Assembly (NCBI GenBank): GCA_002392765.1
Contig: DGHT01000059.1
Coordinates: 1-39,162, forward strand
DNA length: 39,162 nt
Direction of reading: 5' to 3'
Source of the DNA: Verrucomicrobia bacterium UBA3841
GTDB taxonomy: Bacteria > Verrucomicrobiota > Kiritimatiellia > RFP12 > UBA1067
In this document: in pieces, positions 17,001-24,322 of the stretch
Position numbering within the stretch: the first letter of the stretch is position 1
Layout: every line of letters starts with the position of its first letter
Notes under the pieces: generated by a model
Seen by the model: only the letters and a program-made list of their open reading frames with translations
Databases searched by the model: none
Told to the model about the DNA's origin: nothing
Made by a program: the position numbers and the translations under genes

Positions 17001-17570
17001 CGCACCGCTCATGTCGCCCGGTTCGTGTCCGGGGATCGTCTCGTGCGTAAAGATCTTCGAGCCGCGCGCCGCGCAGTTGTCCGTTGCGACGCAGAGGACG
17101 TTCTCGCCCGCCTTCAGGAGCGCCGTAACGTCGAACGCGCACGGCGCGATCCCGGCCTCGTAGTATCCGGCGAACTTTCCGTTCACCCAGAGGTACACCG
17201 ACTGCCGCACGGTCTCGAACGTGATGAACGCCTTGCCCTTCGGTGCGGCGTCGAGCGCAAAGCGCTTCCTGTAGAACGCCATGCCGCGCCAGAAACTCGC
17301 CTCGCCTGCATCGACAGCCCGGTCGTCGAAGCTGTCGTGCGCGTTGATCGGATGCGGCACGGATACCGCCTCCCACGCCGAGTCGTCGAACGCGGGATCC
17401 TCGACCTTGACGCCGTTCGTCTCAACGCTCGCCTTCGCCTGCGAAAGCGGAATCGTCTTAGGCGCCTTCGTAAAGCGCCAGTCGGCATTGAGCGAATATA
17501 CGCCGCTTGCCGCGCTGACGGATGAAATCAGCGCGGCAAGAGAGGCAAGGAGTCCTTGTCGGATTGTCAT
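14094..17570 (-). CDS. Large secreted GH2-family protein with an in-frame repeat insertion and an altered acid/base residue
   Basis: A 1158-residue GH2 protein. A signal peptide covers 1-20; a jelly-roll sugar-binding domain (about 25-215), immunoglobulin-like sandwich, TIM barrel (about 405-700) and extra C-terminal sandwiches follow. The nucleophile region METEYA gives E594 (or E592). At the acid/base position, where GH2 enzymes read W-x-x-G-N-E, this protein has WEAGNN with N524, so classical retaining hydrolysis is doubtful. Residues about 277-322 are encoded by a dispersed palindromic repeat (16605-16745), which interrupts the second sandwich without breaking the frame. A second repeat-derived stretch (SNFKLSTSNS) comes from a heptad tract. 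It is the second gene of the pectin operon, 7 nt after the surface-protein stop. Substrate is unknown; a galactoside or galacturonide side chain is plausible from context. Confidence 0.8.
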   Translation of the reverse strand: MTIRQGLLASLAALISSVSAASGVYSLNADWRFTKAPKTIPLSQAKASVETNGVKVEDPAFDDSAWEAVSVPHPINAHDSFDDRAVDAGEASFWRGMAFYRKRFALDAAPKGKAFITFETVRQSVYLWVNGKFAGYYEAGIAPCAFDVTALLKAGENVLCVATDNCAARGSKIFTHETIPGHEPGDMSGAAYQWNTTDFNEVQGGLVGNVSLVVKDSKTYLTLPYYNNLKTVGTYVTAKDFDFEKGEATICVKAEVRNESGKEVKVKVRVSVREAVNLTPRCREAESAEVSGGVFGTGSGAAPQIGHHLRDLCLSATLREINHASDVSTVFPTALESDVYESSPASTRVNTPEVAYIEVTGKAEGLVFWSPDTPHLYDVVVSLVGEDGKVLDTETIRTGFREVKYDAASGGLKINGKNTWLTGYAQRSTDEWAAIGVAPDWLQDYDAALIRQSNASFVRWMHVAPKPAPVRAFDKFGIVNAAPAGDKEGDVSGRAWAQRVEAMRDTMIYFRNSPSVVFWEAGNNQISPAHMKEMVELKKQIDPDGYRFMGCRTLQTKEQLAEAEYVGTMLHRHEMPAFNSMKALGRFLPMMETEYARQESPRRSWDDYTPPDYDYRGRYLNGGKKETGFDVYDQTQEDFALSTAKEYAEFYGARASGRGAKTYSAVAALCWTDSNQHGRQSFSENCRSSGRVDAVRLPKENFDVFRVMQSEDPAVMLVGHWSYPKLTKDNYMYPVKKYNGHFMEETGEMAQRDPLHKTVYAIGSVHCASVELVVNGKSKGVNAKPDRVFVYAFPNVDITESGTAEVVARDNAGKEIARHTVKSFVGQGRIETSVKTGPKGWLADGSDIAVVDFRLVDANGTVHPFASEKISFELSFEPDKHTATSNFKLSTSNSPVFMGGWNSGVFGEASPIGKDFVNIECGMARVFVKAGRTPGKAMLKWKMVGRDALIAPPGEIALELKPFETKGGLSAAPQQAHPANARTFARRTSAEAVQDLASSGSAAGVPYAVCVNGTPVAFAKGMGEPVKPDDNTGVCCAYEPVLAALKAAGAKLEYTVELKRIPANKKWLRKLSPTPFVPMVTVKAGGREIDACAGFTELFLDNGKDKNLTNCEIYGVGKKNQRAVCGELAALVGYIPGVTIETDEKTKNVELKVKNGND
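14891..14922 (-). repeat. TTTGAAG/TTGAAAG tract inside the GH2 gene
   Basis: A run of near-heptamers (TTTGAAG, TTGAAAG, TTTGAAG, TTTGAAG) encodes part of the peptide SNFKLSTSNS. It lies between two C-terminal beta-sandwich domains and looks like a dispersed repeat that has expanded in frame. A related tract is at 761-803. Confidence 0.5.
16605..16745. repeat. HAETQRR-type palindromic repeat, copy 1, inside the GH2 gene
   Basis: Two arms of about 40 bp, 16605-16647 and 16703-16745, are near-perfect inverted repeats, each beginning at its outer end with ATCTCACGC followed by GAG and a GCAGAGAGGC core. The centre holds its own perfect hairpin, TCTGGGG-CGCCG-CCCCAGA. A shorter copy lies at 22962-23054. 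The length is compatible with the reading frame, adding about 46 residues to the GH2 protein. Confidence 0.85.
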
Positions 17571-17577
17571 AGAAAAG

Positions 17578-20500
17578 TTACCGGATAATTACGGCGAACG
17601 ACGAACCTGCGGAGGCCTTGAGCGTTCCGTTCTTCTTTCTAAGCGCCCACTTCGCCCTGAGCTTGTCGCTCGTCCCCTCCGGGAAAGCAAGCGACGGCGT
17701 ACCGGTGACGCTCCCGGCCCTGACGATGGTGATCGACGCGGCTGACGCAGGATTTGCGATGTAGACCGTCAAGTTGGAGACATCAGCCGCGCCCGTTGCG
17801 ACGATTGTCGAATCCGATGCGGTGTCGAAGGTATATCCCTCGGCAAACGCAAGGTTGTTCGTCGTCGCGCCCTCGATTTCGCCGCCATTATCTGCCACCA
17901 CGTCGAGAACCGTCCCCGCAGGAACGATCAGCTTGCCCGCCTTTACGGTCGTCCAGCCCGTGTACTTCGGCGCGGCGGAAAGCGTCAGCGTGCCCGTGCC
18001 GAGTTTGGTGAAACCAGCCTTGTTGCTGGCGGGAATCGCCGAGGACCACGTGCGGTTCGTGTCGCCGTCGTCGAAGACGATCGGGAAGTCGGTCGATCCG
18101 ACAAACTTCTTCGCGTAATCGATTTCGCTGTTGGCCGACGCCTCAGGCGTGCTGCGGAAAACGCCGTCGCCGGTGAATTTGATGTTGCCGCTTTGCGTAT
18201 TGGCCGTCACCTCGTAAGTTCCGCTCACGATTTCGACATCGCCGATGTTGCTCGCCCTGCAGGTCAGTTTGGCCGTGCCGACCTTGCGGATGGCGGTCTT
18301 GCCGTTGTCTTTTACGGACAGATTCCCGCCGAATGCGCAATTTTCGTTTCGTCCGCCGATTTCAAGGACGACTCCAGCCGGACCGTCTGCATTTACCGAC
18401 TGCTGATAGACTGTACCGTTCAAGGCACCTATGAAGTACGTCGTGTTCTCGGTGGCGAACATGCTTGCCTTGGCATCGCCTCTGCCAACCACGGTGTAGA
18501 CGGCATTCGAACTTGTAGCATTCGCACCTGAAAAGTTCGATGTGTCGCGGGAATCTTTGCAGTTGATGACGCTTATGGAGCCTGCGAATGCCGAGCAGTC
18601 GCCGCTGAAATGTCCGCCGGCAAGCCCTTGGCGGCTGCGCTGATTGAGAACGATGGCTCCCGATCCGGAGATTGCAGCATTGAAGTAGATGTACCGCCAA
18701 TCCGACTGACTTGAAGTTGCAGCCGTTTCAAGCGTAAATGTGTTTGACGTCTCTGCAACAACATTGATGGGCGCATCGATCGTGAAGTGCCCTGTTGTCG
18801 GTGCGGTCAGCGTGATGCCCGCAACAGACAGCGTACCACTTCCTGAGTATTGGGGACACTGGATTGACGTGCCGCGGAATGTCGCGTCGGCGTTGAGCGT
18901 TATTGTCTTTGCGTAGCCGGCAGATGCGAACGTGATGTCTGCTTCCGTTCCGATAACGACATCATCGCCCGTGCCCGGCACAACAGCCGTCCTACCTCCG
19001 CCAACCGTCCAGTTCGCGGCATCCGTCCACTCGCCGGAAGCGCCGCCCGCCCACGTAAAGGTCGAAGCGACGCGGGTAGCAGTCAGAACACCTTCCGACT
19101 CTTCCATCGTGTATGGACCCACGACAACGAAATCCGTCTCTGCCATGCCGGACGGTATCGTGTATGCAAGCGCGGCGTCAGTGAACAGGAGGCCAATCTT
19201 CGCGCCGGTGGAAAGCGTCACATCCGTCAGCGCTGCAGAGATGTCCACATATACAGTTGCTGCGTCTATCGTCACCTTGTTCTGATAGCCTGGTGCGGAA
19301 CTGGCAGCAACGCCGTCAATCAGCCAGTTTCCGGCATCTTCCCAGTAGCCGCTTGTGCCGCCGTTCCAGACGAATTCAGCCTCGGAAAGCGTCAGCGCCA
19401 CCGTTCCGGGCGTCGTGAAGTCGTACGCGACAGAATGGACGACGTCGAGTTCGCTCTGGTCGAGCGCGATCGCTGCGCTGGAGGGATTGTTCCATCCCGA
19501 ATAGGTAAAGAGCGTATAGGGCGTGTCTTCGACCCATGTCGAATCGGCGACAAAGCCGAGCGCACCGCCGGAAACCGCAACCGTGCCCAGCGATTTCCCG
19601 ACAGGGAGCGCAAGCGTTCCTTCCTCAACGGACACATTGTAGGCGACAGTCGAATCCGAAAGCACCTGCGTGTTGGATCCGGTCTTTGCCACCGTCCAGG
19701 CACCCGTCCCGTCCTTGACTGCCAGCACAACGGATGATTCCGCATCCGTTTCGTCGTTGCCCAGCGCGAGCGTCATGGCGTCAGAGGTATTGTTGCGAAT
19801 CGTTCCCGCACCAGTCAACGCGCCTATTTTGAGCGTGTTTTCCGGGTATGTGCCGTCAAGAGTCATCGTCATCGGATCGGCAATGGACACAGTCGCGTCC
19901 GAAAGGTCGATTGTCGAATCGTCGCCATTGAAGGAATAGGAGCAGCCAGCATCGCTGTTGCGAATGACTTTCGGAATCTCCAGCGTCCCCGCGAAGCCGC
20001 TCATGTCGCCCGTCGCGGTAAACGAATGGTTGCCGTTTGTATCCGCATCAAGCTTGAGCGTCCCCGTTCCGGAGAGTGCCCCGCTAAACGTGACCTTGGC
20101 TCCACTGCCGCGCAGATAAAGCCCGGAAGAACCGTTAGCCGAAAGATTGCAGTCGATCGCGAGCGTTTTACTCGTCATCGTCCTGACGACGACATTCTCA
20201 AGCGAAAGAACGCCTGAACCGGAGATTGACTTCACGCTGTAGAGCGAACGCTGTTTGGTGGAGTCCGTCGAGACGAATGCGACATTGCCGTCCACGACGA
20301 GCGCATAGCCGATATCAGAACTATCAGAACCTGCATCTGCATTGAACGAAACTTCGGTTCCTGCGGAGAGCGATGCGGGGAAAGTCAGCGTATCGCCGCG
20401 CGCCGGCGTTTCGTAAACCGTGAATCCACCCTGCGCATAGACCCAGTTGGCGAGAGTCGTCCAACGTGTATCCGCGCCTTGCGCGACCCAGGTTTTCTGC

Positions 20501-21483
20501 GACTTGTCCGCAAAGTTGACAAACCGCGTCACATCGCCCGCCGAATCCAGTTTCACCGCAACATCCAGCGCGGCGAGAACAGACGCATCAACGCCGGAAA
20601 CGGTATCGCCCGGCATCGGATAATTCTCCGTCTGAACCTCATCACCGACCATCCAGTTTCCGGGCGTGGACCATTTGTTGTCTTCTTCCGCGCCAGTCCA
20701 GATGAAAGTCTGATTGGCTCCACTGGAGCAGACAACATTGTCGAGTGCAAAAATCTTGGCGTAGTCGTTACTCCTGCTGTAATTTACGTAGAAAAACAGG
20801 CGGTCGACCGTCTGGAAGTTGCCGACGCGGATATCGGACAGAACGACAACTCCGTTATCCTGCACGACCGACAAAAACAGTCCGTCCGTCGCGTTGCCGT
20901 AAATCGTCACATGCAGCCAGTACGGGGCCCATTGGGAATCAGAAGGATCGGAACCACGACCGCCTGTAGAGAAAGTATTTGTGCAAGACGAGCCTTCTCC
21001 ATAGATTAGATTGCAATTATACGTCACATTATCTTTCGACCCACCGACGGGTTTGTCGAATGTCGCAATGACATCGTTAGAGCCTTTGATGACAAGCGCG
21101 GAGTGACGAGTGTCGGTGCCAACCCCCGGGCTCAAGTAGTAGTCAAACTCAAGTTTGTAGTCGGACAGCCCCGTCACAGACGAAGGGAATTTGTAAAGCG
21201 CCCTGTTCGTGTTCGAACTATTTGTCTTTTTGTGGAAACAAAACATCTCGCCTTCAGCCGCGGCATTGCGCTGCTTCTGTTCGGTTTCGCCGGTTATGGC
21301 CGTCCCGGGGTCGCTCTCGGATGTGTCGAGGATGTCGCTCGCGACAGATCCGTCGTAGAAGTTCGCCGTATAGGTATCAGCATCGTCAAACGACTGCGTA
21401 AACACAGGCGTATATAACTTCGCATGCGCGTGGAATGCAAGGCCCATTGCCATTGTTGCCGCCAGAACCGTCGAATTTTTCAT
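17578..21483 (-). CDS. Secreted beta-strand-repeat surface protein (autotransporter-passenger-like)
   Basis: A 1301-residue protein with signal peptide 1-21 (ending AHA). The start was fixed at ATG 21481-21483 because AAGGAGGG lies 9 nt upstream; a longer open frame exists but lacks support. Residues about 22-270 form a jelly-roll-like module. At least four W-x-G...W...NW repeats follow (for example FIWTGAEEDNKWSTPGNW, FVWNGGTSGYWEDAGNW), with strand repeats such as GSGVLSLENV and LGTGTLTLSAAPKYTG typical of secreted beta-helices. There is no autotransporter beta-barrel and no PEP-CTERM; the end is a basic strand (SSFAVIIR). It is the first gene of the pectin operon and may bind pectin or display the enzymes at the cell surface. 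Substrate binding is inferred, not shown. Confidence 0.8.
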   Translation of the reverse strand: MKNSTVLAATMAMGLAFHAHAKLYTPVFTQSFDDADTYTANFYDGSVASDILDTSESDPGTAITGETEQKQRNAAAEGEMFCFHKKTNSSNTNRALYKFPSSVTGLSDYKLEFDYYLSPGVGTDTRHSALVIKGSNDVIATFDKPVGGSKDNVTYNCNLIYGEGSSCTNTFSTGGRGSDPSDSQWAPYWLHVTIYGNATDGLFLSVVQDNGVVVLSDIRVGNFQTVDRLFFYVNYSRSNDYAKIFALDNVVCSSGANQTFIWTGAEEDNKWSTPGNWMVGDEVQTENYPMPGDTVSGVDASVLAALDVAVKLDSAGDVTRFVNFADKSQKTWVAQGADTRWTTLANWVYAQGGFTVYETPARGDTLTFPASLSAGTEVSFNADAGSDSSDIGYALVVDGNVAFVSTDSTKQRSLYSVKSISGSGVLSLENVVVRTMTSKTLAIDCNLSANGSSGLYLRGSGAKVTFSGALSGTGTLKLDADTNGNHSFTATGDMSGFAGTLEIPKVIRNSDAGCSYSFNGDDSTIDLSDATVSIADPMTMTLDGTYPENTLKIGALTGAGTIRNNTSDAMTLALGNDETDAESSVVLAVKDGTGAWTVAKTGSNTQVLSDSTVAYNVSVEEGTLALPVGKSLGTVAVSGGALGFVADSTWVEDTPYTLFTYSGWNNPSSAAIALDQSELDVVHSVAYDFTTPGTVALTLSEAEFVWNGGTSGYWEDAGNWLIDGVAASSAPGYQNKVTIDAATVYVDISAALTDVTLSTGAKIGLLFTDAALAYTIPSGMAETDFVVVGPYTMEESEGVLTATRVASTFTWAGGASGEWTDAANWTVGGGRTAVVPGTGDDVVIGTEADITFASAGYAKTITLNADATFRGTSIQCPQYSGSGTLSVAGITLTAPTTGHFTIDAPINVVAETSNTFTLETAATSSQSDWRYIYFNAAISGSGAIVLNQRSRQGLAGGHFSGDCSAFAGSISVINCKDSRDTSNFSGANATSSNAVYTVVGRGDAKASMFATENTTYFIGALNGTVYQQSVNADGPAGVVLEIGGRNENCAFGGNLSVKDNGKTAIRKVGTAKLTCRASNIGDVEIVSGTYEVTANTQSGNIKFTGDGVFRSTPEASANSEIDYAKKFVGSTDFPIVFDDGDTNRTWSSAIPASNKAGFTKLGTGTLTLSAAPKYTGWTTVKAGKLIVPAGTVLDVVADNGGEIEGATTNNLAFAEGYTFDTASDSTIVATGAADVSNLTVYIANPASAASITIVRAGSVTGTPSLAFPEGTSDKLRAKWALRKKNGTLKASAGSSFAVIIR

Positions 21484-21506
21484 TGTGTTGTACCCTCCTT
21501 TTGCAA

Positions 21507-21519
21507 ATTGTGTCACAAT
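21507..21519. promoter_or_regulatory. Perfect 13-bp palindrome over the predicted transcription start
   Basis: ATTGTG-T-CACAAT overlaps the end of the candidate -10 and the expected +1 of the pectin operon promoter. Its position suits a repressor operator. It was not seen at the two other ACCC-N4-GGGT promoters. Confidence 0.4.
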
Positions 21520-21559
21520 GATACCAAACTCCGCCCACCCCCGCACTACCCTAATGGGT
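21518..21559 (-). promoter_or_regulatory. Pectin operon promoter with ACCC-N4-GGGT palindrome (site A)
   Basis: On the minus strand the palindrome ACCC-ATTA-GGGT (21548-21559) lies 24 bp upstream of TATCAT (21518-21523), used as the -10. The leader to the ATG at 21483 is about 28 nt and carries AAGGAGGG. The -35 position is GC-rich and poor. Bases between palindrome and -10 are partly shared with the promoter at 29985-30026 (GGGCGG-N2-TTTGGTA). Confidence 0.6.
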
Positions 21560-21628
21560 GAGAATGAGAGATTTTGCGGCGTCCTGCATTTAGAGGCAAA
21601 TGCCCTTTTACGTTTAGCAACCGTATGC

Positions 21629-21658
21629 TTGACGTTGTAAAGCAATTTGTGATATAAT
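21629..21658 (+). promoter_or_regulatory. Sigma70-type promoter of the antitoxin/toxin pair
   Basis: TTGACG (21629-21634), an 18-bp spacer, and TATAAT (21653-21658), followed by AAAGGAG and the antitoxin ATG at 21686. No ACCC-N4-GGGT element is present. Autorepression by the ribbon-helix-helix antitoxin is expected. Confidence 0.75.
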
Positions 21659-21685
21659 TTGATTCGTCGAGTCAAAGGAGCAATC

Positions 21686-22045
21686 ATGGCACAGGTAAAT
21701 TTCAGAATGGATGATCGGCTGAAGGCCCAGGCAGACGCCGAGTTCCGGCAGATGGGCCTTACTTTTTCAGCTGCGATCACTTTGCTGTGTACGCAGGTCG
21801 TGATGAAACACAGGCTCCCGTTCGCCATCGAAGCGGCGGGCGCGCTTGCCGCACCCTCTGCAAGGGGCTCGACAAAAGACTCGCACTTCAAGACACTCCC
21901 TTCCACCAAGAACCAAAAAGGGCGCGCTGCAACGCCGGGCGAGCGTTTCCGCGATTTTGTCCGCGAACATCCTATAGACGTTCCGGCGGATTTTCAATGG
22001 TCGCGGACTGAAGCCACCGAAAGGAAAATGAGGTGCCTGACATGA
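21686..22045 (+). CDS. RelB/DinJ-type ribbon-helix-helix antitoxin
   Basis: A 119-residue protein whose first 45 residues (AQVNFRMDDRLKAQADAEF, then MGLTFSAAITLLCTQVV) match the RelB/DinJ DNA-binding fold: a beta strand that pairs in the dimer and two helices. The remaining, mostly polar tail would wrap the toxin. The start is ATG at 21686, 6 nt after AAAGGAG; a longer frame begins inside the promoter. Its stop overlaps the toxin start (ATGA). RelB/DinJ proteins usually neutralise RelE/YafQ RNases, but here the partner is a PIN-domain toxin, an uncommon pairing. The tail is longer than in DinJ (about 86 residues). Confidence 0.85.
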   Translation: MAQVNFRMDDRLKAQADAEFRQMGLTFSAAITLLCTQVVMKHRLPFAIEAAGALAAPSARGSTKDSHFKTLPSTKNQKGRAATPGERFRDFVREHPIDVPADFQWSRTEATERKMRCLT

Positions 22046-22449
22046 GGTTCTTCGACACAAACATCCTCGTCTATGCGGTCGATCCAAGGGATAGCCGCAA
22101 GCAGAACATCGCCTGCAAGCTGCTGTCCCATGCCTTGGACGTAAATCACGACGGCGCCATATCGGTTCAGGTGCTTTCCGAGTTCGCCAACATCCTGAGA
22201 AACAAGCTGCACCAAAGCGAAGAGCGCATTGAGGAATACTTGTCGTTTTTCTACCCGCTTCTCGGAACGGAAGTGACTGTCGACATGGTGCGGAGCGCCT
22301 TGTACATCGAAAAGGAATACGGCATTCAGTATTATGATTCGCTGATTGTCGCGGCGGCGGAAAGGCTTGGTTGCCACGAAATCATATCAGAAGACCTGAA
22401 CGACGGGCAGCTCTACAGGGGAATGCTGGCCATAAACCCGTTCAAGTAG
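22042..22449 (+). CDS. vapC: VapC-type PIN-domain toxin
   Basis: A 135-residue PIN-domain ribonuclease. The acidic metal-binding residues are D5 (FFDTNILVY), E47 (VLSEFANIL), D99 (YYDSLIVAAA) and D118 (ISEDLNDGQ). Such toxins cut tRNA or rRNA loops when the antitoxin is degraded. ATG at 22042 overlaps the antitoxin stop, and GAGGTG sits 6 nt upstream, so I prefer it to the GTG nine bases earlier. The gene ends 8 bp inside the 3' end of the convergent aldo/keto reductase gene, so each transcript runs antisense into the other. Confidence 0.9.
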   Translation: MRFFDTNILVYAVDPRDSRKQNIACKLLSHALDVNHDGAISVQVLSEFANILRNKLHQSEERIEEYLSFFYPLLGTEVTVDMVRSALYIEKEYGIQYYDSLIVAAAERLGCHEIISEDLNDGQLYRGMLAINPFK

Positions 22450-23473
22450 CAGAAATCGAGAGAATCTCGCCTATTTCGCTCCAGAAGGCTTCCGGCGAAC
22501 GATGAGTGCCGTATGCGGCGTTGTCCGCCACGCGCTGCGGCTTGGACGTGTTGAGCGCAACGGAATCGAAGCCGAGTCGGAAGGCGTATTCAACGGCCAC
22601 TGCCGCGGGATCGAGCGAATGAAAGCGGCAGAGCGCAAGGTAGCGGTCGCGGAACGCGAACGCCGCCGCGTCGCGTTCGGGGTTCGCCTCGCGGTAGTCG
22701 AGCATGTTCGAGCCCATGAGGAATCCGCCGTTGAATACCGCCGAGTCGATAAGCGTCACTCCGGAATCTTTGAGGCGCTTCACGAAATCAAGCAGATCCG
22801 GCGGATGCACGAGCAGAGTAGGCGCACAGGCGAACATCGCCCAGTCAAAGCGTATTCCCCTGTCCCACAGCTCCTTTATGACGCGCCAGTCCTTTGCCCC
22901 GATGCCAACGGCATTCACTTCACCACGCGCCTTCAGCTCGAACAACGCTCTGTAGGCATCTTTTATCTCACGCAGAGGCACGGAGAGGCTGAGGTCGCAG
23001 AGAGCGTTTTGATCTATGAATTCTCCGCCTCTCTGCGTCTCTGCGTGAAATAAATATTCATCCGGGTCGTGGACGCTTACCAAATCAACCGGAAAGCCAC
23101 CCAAGAGTTCCTTCGCCTCGGCGAAGCAGCGCAGGATGCCGTCATACGAGATGTCCTGCACCGCGTCCCATTCGAGCCCCTTCCACGCGCCCGGCTCGAA
23201 CGTCGGCTCCTCGCCGGGCGCAAGCCGGCGCGACCTGCGCCATCCGAGCTTGACGCTGATGTCTATGTCGCTCGGTGTCTTGCCGAGCGTGCGAAGCGCC
23301 TTGCCGATGCATTCAAGCGAAAGACCCGCGCCGTACTTTCCGGCGGAGTCGATCGTCGGGTGTTCGTACGCCTTGAACCACTCCGCGGCGACTGCGACCT
23401 TCGTCTCCATCGGGATCTCCCTGTAGAGATTGCCAAGGCAGCTCGTGCCGAATATGATCGGATTCAGTCTCAT
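22442..23473 (-). CDS. Aldo/keto reductase, probable L-fucose (aldose) dehydrogenase, with in-frame repeat
   Basis: A 343-residue AKR enzyme of the group oxidising L-fucose and related aldoses to the lactone with NAD(P)+. The catalytic tetrad is visible: D42 and Y47 in IDSAGKYG, K75 in ISVKLG and H135 in SVHDPDE; the N-terminus NPIIFGTSCLGNLY is typical. Residues about 141-169 (starting LFHAETQRGG) are encoded by the dispersed palindrome at 22962-23054. They sit after the catalytic His strand; this could disturb the barrel or be tolerated as a loop. The start overlaps the lactonase stop by ATGA with GGAGGG upstream. It is the last gene of the second operon. Substrate is inferred from the family and from the neighbouring lactonase. 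Confidence 0.82.
   Translation of the reverse strand: MRLNPIIFGTSCLGNLYREIPMETKVAVAAEWFKAYEHPTIDSAGKYGAGLSLECIGKALRTLGKTPSDIDISVKLGWRRSRRLAPGEEPTFEPGAWKGLEWDAVQDISYDGILRCFAEAKELLGGFPVDLVSVHDPDEYLFHAETQRGGEFIDQNALCDLSLSVPLREIKDAYRALFELKARGEVNAVGIGAKDWRVIKELWDRGIRFDWAMFACAPTLLVHPPDLLDFVKRLKDSGVTLIDSAVFNGGFLMGSNMLDYREANPERDAAAFAFRDRYLALCRFHSLDPAAVAVEYAFRLGFDSVALNTSKPQRVADNAAYGTHRSPEAFWSEIGEILSISAT
22962..23054. repeat. HAETQRR-type palindromic repeat, copy 2, inside the aldo/keto reductase gene
   Basis: The left arm begins TTATCTCACGCAGAGG (from 22962) and the right arm ends CTCTGCGTGAAATAA (to about 23054), forming an inverted repeat with a CTCCGCCTCTCTGCG core. It is the same family as 16605-16745 but with a shorter centre. 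It keeps the reading frame of the host gene. Confidence 0.85.
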
Positions 23474-24315
23474 TTCATTCCCTCCAGTCCGTAGACCCTT
23501 GCCGCTGTTGCGCCGAGTATCGCCATGCGCTCGGATTCCGAAAGCGGCGAGACGAGCCTGTCCACAAGTTCCTTCCAGTCGCGATAAGCCATCTTCGCCG
23601 TCACGACAGGCCAGTCGCTGCCCCACATCAGTCGGTTCGGCCCGAACGCCTCGAGCACCGTGTCGAAGACGCGCCTAACGGAATCGAATCCAGTCCCCAC
23701 CTCGGTGACTACGCCGCTGAACTTGCACGCGACGTTATCGCGCTTCGCCATCTCGCGCACGAGTTCCGCCCATTCGCCCTCGCGGCCGGGCATCGGCTTC
23801 CCGACATGGTCGAGCACGAACTGCTGGTCGTCCGCCTGGGCATCCACGAACCTTATCGCGTTCGCGAGCTGGCGCTGGAAGACGAGTATGTCGTAGACGA
23901 GTCCCGTCCCACGCAGACGCCGCACGCCGCGCATGAAGTCTGGCCGCAGGATAAATTCATCGTCCGGCTCGTCCTGAATGACATGCCTCAACCCAACAAG
24001 TCCGCCTTTCTTTGAGCCCTCTGCGCTCTTTGCGGCCAAATACCGCTCAAGCAGATCTCCGAAATCGTCCGCCGCGATCGGAAGCCATCCGACTACTCCG
24101 GCGATTGCCTCGCTCTCTTCCGCAGTCTTCAGCAGCGTGTCGGTCTCTTCGATGCACTGGCGTGCCTCGCAGACGAAAGTGCGGTCAACTCCTGCGGACG
24201 AGATTTCCCGTTCGAGGTCGCCGGCATTGAAGTCGCGCCGCAGACAGTCGTCGGCGATCCATCCGAACTCGTCGTCCGTGTAGCGCCAGAGGTGGTGATG
24301 CGAGTCGACGACCAT
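23470..24315 (-). CDS. Amidohydrolase-fold sugar lactonase (L-fuconolactonase type, COG3618)
   Basis: A 281-residue TIM-barrel metal-dependent hydrolase of the amidohydrolase-2 family. The metal-binding start VDSHHHLW, an LDHVGKP block near 190 and WGSDWPV near 235 are the family's signature positions. Members close to this open L-fucono- or L-rhamnono-1,4-lactone to the acid. It lies between an MDR dehydrogenase (7 nt upstream, ribosome site across its stop) and an aldose dehydrogenase (4-bp overlap), so the three probably act in order: aldose to lactone to acid to keto sugar acid. A dehydratase and an aldolase that would complete the route are not in this window. Confidence 0.82.
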   Translation of the reverse strand: MVVDSHHHLWRYTDDEFGWIADDCLRRDFNAGDLEREISSAGVDRTFVCEARQCIEETDTLLKTAEESEAIAGVVGWLPIAADDFGDLLERYLAAKSAEGSKKGGLVGLRHVIQDEPDDEFILRPDFMRGVRRLRGTGLVYDILVFQRQLANAIRFVDAQADDQQFVLDHVGKPMPGREGEWAELVREMAKRDNVACKFSGVVTEVGTGFDSVRRVFDTVLEAFGPNRLMWGSDWPVVTAKMAYRDWKELVDRLVSPLSESERMAILGATAARVYGLEGMK

Positions 24316-24322
24316 GTGCGCC

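Noticed and set aside
17578..21483. Classical autotransporter or PEP-CTERM protein
   Set aside because: No C-terminal beta-barrel and no PEP-CTERM motif plus helix; the protein ends in a short basic strand.
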